Source: an uncultured Eubacteriales bacterium (GTDB taxonomy: Bacteria; Bacillota; Clostridia; Christensenellales; UBA1242). Taken from it: a DNA stretch of 9,555 nt. Below the pieces are notes generated by a model, which had not been told where the DNA came from, did no database searches, and saw only the letters and a program-made list of their open reading frames with translations. The position numbers and the translations under genes are program-made. Within the stretch, counting starts at the first letter, position 1; each line of letters opens with the position of its first letter. Positions 6,536 through 9,555 of the stretch are shown piece by piece. Location: assembly GCA_900556185.1 (NCBI GenBank), contig USNN01000031.1, forward strand, positions 1 through 9,555. The letters run 5' to 3'.

Positions 6536-6563
6536 TTTTGTTATAAAATTTGGAGTAAAACTA

Positions 6564-7373
6564 ATGACAAAATTATTATTGAACAAATTCTGGGATACTG
6601 TATATAAATACCTTAGCGGAAAGGGCGTGGTTTACCAAGATGTTGGCGAATACGCCTACACTGGAAAACACTTTTTAGTTTTAGGATTAGCACTACTTGC
6701 AACAATTGGCGTATTTTTTCTATTTAAGAAACTAAACGACCGCCAAAGAATGAAATTTTTAAAGTCGGTAGCCATTTTAATGATTGTTTGCGAAGTGTTT
6801 ACTAGAATATCCAAACTACTATACTTTGCTGACCTTGGAACACTTACCTTCGGTCAAGCCGTTCAAATAATACTACCTATTCACTTTTGTTCAGTTATAA
6901 TTTGGGTTTTAATAATATCTATATTAACCGAATATAAGCCACTTATGAGTTTTGGCGCAATCTGCGGACTATTTGGCACTCTTGTATATCTTTTATACCC
7001 CGCCGAAGGCTTAGGTGCTAGTTTTTTACACCTAAGAGCATTTAATAGCATATTCACCCACTCTGTAGGCTTTGTAATGTGCGTTAATATGTTAATATAT
7101 AAAATGGTTAAACTAGACATAAAAGATATGTGGAAAACATTTGCCCTGCTTATCGGAATGGTTGTATACGCCGGAATTATGAATATAATTTTTCCATACG
7201 ACACAAACGGAAACCTAAATAACTATATGTTTATGATTAAAAACCCAACCGGCTTTTCCACCGAACCAATACCATACCAACTAGTTTTTGCAATAATTGC
7301 AATTATTGTATTTTCTAGTTTTTACCTAATTCCATATTGGATAAATAAATACAAAGCAAAAAAAGAAGCATAA
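6564..7373 (+). CDS. YwaF / TIGR02206-like integral membrane protein
   Basis: A 269-residue protein with about seven predicted membrane helices, near residues 36-56, 65-87, 96-121, 126-145, 159-181, 190-211 and 239-260. LPIHFCSVIIW at 104-114 in helix 3, and the loop YMFMIKNPTGFSTEP before the last helix, resemble the LPLHLC and N-Y-M motifs of the YwaF/TIGR02206 family. The function of that family is not established. Histidines 107 and 166 fall inside membrane segments and could be functional, which is inference. There is no signal peptide; the basic C-terminal tail (NKYKAKKEA) suggests a cytoplasmic end. The gene has its own promoter, is divergent from the S10 operon and convergent with the tlyA-like gene, so it is probably transcribed alone. 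Its last codons lie inside the terminator palindrome. Confidence 0.75.
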   Translation: MTKLLLNKFWDTVYKYLSGKGVVYQDVGEYAYTGKHFLVLGLALLATIGVFFLFKKLNDRQRMKFLKSVAILMIVCEVFTRISKLLYFADLGTLTFGQAVQIILPIHFCSVIIWVLIISILTEYKPLMSFGAICGLFGTLVYLLYPAEGLGASFLHLRAFNSIFTHSVGFVMCVNMLIYKMVKLDIKDMWKTFALLIGMVVYAGIMNIIFPYDTNGNLNNYMFMIKNPTGFSTEPIPYQLVFAIIAIIVFSSFYLIPYWINKYKAKKEA

Positions 7374-7392
7374 CTTTATGCTTCTTTTTTTA
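7357..7392. terminator. Bidirectional intrinsic terminator shared by the ywaF-like and tlyA-like genes
   Basis: AGAAGCATA (7364-7372) and TATGCTTCT (7377-7385) form a perfect 9 bp stem with a 4-nt loop, flanked by an A-run on the left and eight Ts on the right (7385-7392). It therefore works as a hairpin plus U-run on both strands. The stop codons of both convergent genes fall at the loop, and the arms encode the last residues of both proteins. Confidence 0.9.
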
Positions 7393-8104
7393 ATTCACAA
7401 ATAAATTCAGTATTTCCATCCCCGCCTTTTATTGGGCTTTCAGATAGGTTTTTAACAACAAAACCCATCTTGGTTATTTTATTCAGCACGCCATCGCATA
7501 TTTCTTTAGACAATTTAAAACTTGTTATCCTGCCTTTAAATTGCCGAGCCATATCCATACCGCACTCGAATTGGGGTTTTATAAGTAAAACTATTTGTTG
7601 ATTTGTTATTTTATCTTTAATCGCTTCTAATATCTTTATTATAGATATAAACGACAAATCGCCAACGATAATATCACAATTATCAAATATAGTTTTATCC
7701 ACGTCCCTTATATCAGTCTTTTGCATAGATATAACTTTGGGGTTAGAAATTAAACTGCTTGCAAGTTGCGAACTACCAACATCCACCGCATAAACCAGTT
7801 TTGCTCCGTTTTGCAAAGCACAATCCGTAAACCCGCCCGTGCTTGCGCCCATATCTAAAACCACTTTACTAGCAAGATTTAAATTAAACTTTTTAATTGC
7901 ACCTTCTAGTTTAAAACCACCACGTGATACATATTTAAGCGTGTCACCATTAAAAACAAATTCAATATTTTCATCAAATTTTTCAGATGGCTTTTTAACA
8001 ACTTTTCCACCCGCTGTTAAAAACCCCGAGTTTATGGCTTCAATAGCCTTTTGTCTTGTTGGGAATATTCCCTTTTCTACAGATAAAACATCCGCTCTTT
8101 TCAT
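7376..8104 (-). CDS. tlyA: TlyA family rRNA 2'-O-methyltransferase
   Basis: A 242-residue protein, slightly shorter than typical TlyA (about 268). An S4-type RNA-binding domain covers residues 1-55 (RADVLSVEKGIFPTRQKAIE). It is followed by YVSRGGFKLEGAI at 58-70 and a Rossmann methyltransferase fold with the SAM site VLDMGASTGGFTD at 82-94. VGDLSFIS at 147-154, LIKPQFE at 174-180 and the final GNTEF at 230-234 supply the Lys-Asp-Lys-Glu set (K65, D149, K176, E233) expected for FtsJ-like 2'-O-methyl transfer. In mycobacteria TlyA modifies C1409 of 16S and C1920 of 23S rRNA and its loss gives capreomycin resistance; clostridial homologues are sometimes annotated as hemolysins. Its ATG shares one base with the upstream pseudouridine synthase stop (TAATG), so the two are probably co-translated. 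Confidence 0.92.
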   Translation of the reverse strand: MKRADVLSVEKGIFPTRQKAIEAINSGFLTAGGKVVKKPSEKFDENIEFVFNGDTLKYVSRGGFKLEGAIKKFNLNLASKVVLDMGASTGGFTDCALQNGAKLVYAVDVGSSQLASSLISNPKVISMQKTDIRDVDKTIFDNCDIIVGDLSFISIIKILEAIKDKITNQQIVLLIKPQFECGMDMARQFKGRITSFKLSKEICDGVLNKITKMGFVVKNLSESPIKGGDGNTEFICELKKEA

Positions 8105-8814
8105 TAATCTATCCTTGCGACTGTTAAATATTTTTCCAAATCAAACAATTTCCACATAGACTTTTCTTCTGGTGGATAAACTATAAATCTCATTCTTTCT
8201 TTTGTTGTTGGATGGTCAAATAATAGTTGCACAGCATATAGGTTTAAATATGCTTTAGGCATATTTTCTCCACCATATTTAACATCACCATAAATTGGCG
8301 TGCCAAGTGATTTCATTTGAACCCTTGCTTGATGGCTTCTGCCAGTAATAAGGTTAATTTTAACTAGCGAGTAACCATTTTTTGTTTCCAAAACTTCGTA
8401 AGTTAATTCCGCTCTTTTAGCGCCTTCAGTAAACTGTGGGACAATTGCGACCTTGTTTTCACGCAAGTCTTTTTTCAAATAATGCACAAGTCTGCCAGAT
8501 TTAACTTTTGGGGTTCCTACAACAACAGCAAAATAAATTTTGTGAACATCATCAGTAGAAAACTGTTCACTTAACCTGCTTGCAGCCTTGCTTGTTTTTG
8601 CAAACACCATAACACCGCCAGTTGGTCTATCTAGCCTATGAACCAAACCAACAAAAACATTACCTGGCTTGTTTTCTTTCTCTTTTATGTAGTTTTTAAC
8701 AATAGTAAGCATATCTTCGTCTTCGCTTTTATCGGCTTGACTAGGTATGTTTTGTGGTTTATTTACCACAATTATATGGTTATCTTCGTATAATACTTCT
8801 AATTCTTTTTCCAT
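8104..8814 (-). CDS. RluA family RNA pseudouridine synthase
   Basis: A 236-residue single-domain enzyme that isomerises uridine in rRNA or tRNA. VLYEDNHIIVVNKPQNIPSQ at 7-26 is the family entry motif. HRLDRPTGGVMVFAKT at 59-74 contains the catalytic aspartate (D62), and LITGRSHQARVQMKSLGTPI near 155-174 is the third conserved block. No N-terminal S4 domain is present, unlike RluC and RluD, so the target site cannot be told from sequence alone. The ATG follows the methyltransferase stop by 3 bp, with an AGGAAAG site inside the end of that gene, and the stop overlaps the tlyA start. The three genes form a compact RNA-modification operon. Confidence 0.93.
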   Translation of the reverse strand: MEKELEVLYEDNHIIVVNKPQNIPSQADKSEDEDMLTIVKNYIKEKENKPGNVFVGLVHRLDRPTGGVMVFAKTSKAASRLSEQFSTDDVHKIYFAVVVGTPKVKSGRLVHYLKKDLRENKVAIVPQFTEGAKRAELTYEVLETKNGYSLVKINLITGRSHQARVQMKSLGTPIYGDVKYGGENMPKAYLNLYAVQLLFDHPTTKERMRFIVYPPEEKSMWKLFDLEKYLTVARID

Positions 8815-8817
8815 TTT

Positions 8818-9498
8818 TTACTTTCCTATAAATAACGCACTATTACCGCAAGGTAAAATTATATTTTCTTTGGTCGGCAAGCCCACTTCATACGACTCGT
8901 ATGTGCCAGACTTATTTAAAGCAAGTTTAAGGACATTTTCCATAGCTGTTGCCCCAAGCCCAGTTGTGTAACTATTAAGTAACACAAATAAAGGTTTATC
9001 GCTCAACACCTTAGCGCAAAGTTTAACAAAATCAAAAATATTGCTTTCAAGAGTCCAAACTTCGCCGTTTGTGCCCCTACCATAACTTGGCGGGTCCATA
9101 ATTATAGCGTCATACTTTTTGCCACGCCTTATTTCTCTTTCAACAAACTTCATACAATCGTCTACAATATATCTTATTGGTGCATCACCAAGCCCAGATG
9201 CCTTTGCGTTCTGTTTGCATCTTTCAACCATATTTTTGGCACTATCCACATGGGTAACACTTGCCCCCGCACTAGCACAAGCAACAGTTGCACCACCCGT
9301 GTATGCAAATAAATTCAGCACCTTAATTTCTTTTCCCGGATTTTTCTTCTTTGCCTCGCGAATCAAATTTTCTGCTTCCACACCTTTTCTGTGCTTCGCC
9401 GCCGCGTTTCCGTAGTTGACGCACATTGCATCAACGACCGCATCCTTTACGCAGTCCAGCACCTTGGTGGTCGCTGAATTATCAAAATAGGCTTCCAT
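8818..9498 (-). CDS. In-frame chimera: cysteine desulfurase N-terminus fused to class I SAM methyltransferase C-terminal part
   Basis: Residues 1-49 match the beginning of NifS/IscS-type cysteine desulfurases: YFDNSATTKV at 4-13, then YGNAAAKHRKGVEAENLI at 29-46, equivalent to the YGNPSSLHxxG region. The PLP lysine and active-site cysteine, which lie much further along, are absent. From about residue 53 the protein is a class I SAM-dependent RNA methyltransferase related to the RlmI/COG1092 group: VLNLFAYTGGATVA at 60-73, an acidic D85, VDDCMKFVEREIRRG at 112-126 and the catalytic DPPSYGRG at 135-142. That family normally has roughly 100 more residues in front. Neither half is complete, so the product is unlikely to do either job. 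The start at 9498 has an AAGGAG site 12 bases upstream and belongs to the desulfurase part. Base composition changes at the joint (9361-9420: 29 G/C of 60; 9001-9060: 21 of 60). Confidence 0.8.
   Translation of the reverse strand: MEAYFDNSATTKVLDCVKDAVVDAMCVNYGNAAAKHRKGVEAENLIREAKKKNPGKEIKVLNLFAYTGGATVACASAGASVTHVDSAKNMVERCKQNAKASGLGDAPIRYIVDDCMKFVEREIRRGKKYDAIIMDPPSYGRGTNGEVWTLESNIFDFVKLCAKVLSDKPLFVLLNSYTTGLGATAMENVLKLALNKSGTYESYEVGLPTKENIILPCGNSALFIGK
9340..9356. other. Breakpoint between desulfurase and methyltransferase halves
   Basis: The desulfurase similarity ends around LIREA (residues 45-49) and the methyltransferase similarity starts at or before NPGKEIKVLNLF (from 53). The three lysine codons between them could come from either partner. 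As at the left junction, the minus strand here is a purine tract (GCAAAGAAGAAAAATC). Confidence 0.6.
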
Positions 9499-9555
9499 TT
9501 TTATCTCTATCTCCTTTGTAATTTTCCAATTACACTTCCAACTGCAGCATCAGTG

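Noticed and set aside
9507..9554. Possible C-terminal tail of another gene (TDAAVGSVIGKLQRR, then stop) ahead of the desulfurase start
   Set aside because: Fifteen codons at the window edge in one of three frames; I recognise no family and cannot tell it from chance.

Overview
The window looks like three pieces of DNA joined end to end. The middle piece, about 2,485-9,345, is a low-GC bacterial chromosome segment, probably from a Bacillota/Clostridia-type organism. The reasons are AT-rich codon use, strong AGGAGG-type ribosome binding sites, consensus sigma-A promoters and a canonical S10 ribosomal protein operon. The two flanks differ in base composition, and each meets the middle piece inside a gene.

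Left flank (1-about 2,485). A GC-richer plus-strand reading frame enters from outside the window. It is the C-terminal part of a very large SNF2-type helicase of the kind carried by conjugative elements. Behind it, on the minus strand, lies a very AT-rich gene whose C-terminus resembles the DUF3800 family. That gene has no credible start and runs straight into the broken end of rpsC.

Middle piece. On the minus strand, in transcription order, are rpsJ, rplC, rplD, rplW, rplB, rpsS, rplV and the first 91 or so codons of rpsC. This is the standard S10 operon order. It is driven by a promoter with perfect -35 and -10 hexamers, an AT-rich upstream element and a structured leader of about 165 nt. 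Diverging from it is a seven-helix YwaF-like membrane protein gene with its own promoter. This gene converges on a minus-strand group of RNA-modification genes: a class I SAM methyltransferase remnant, a RluA-type pseudouridine synthase and a TlyA-type 2'-O-methyltransferase. One short palindrome ends both converging transcription units and also encodes the last four residues (KKEA) and the stop codon of both proteins.

Right flank (about 9,345-9,555). The first 50 or so codons of a cysteine desulfurase (NifS/IscS class) are fused in frame to the methyltransferase, which has lost its own N-terminal part.

At both joints both partner genes are incomplete, and one of them is the essential rpsC. 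A chimeric assembly or read is therefore the leading explanation, with real recombination the alternative. I see no rRNA, tRNA, CRISPR array or insertion-sequence ends, and no convincing undescribed system. The most informative points are the two junctions, the S10 leader structure and the shared-coding terminator.
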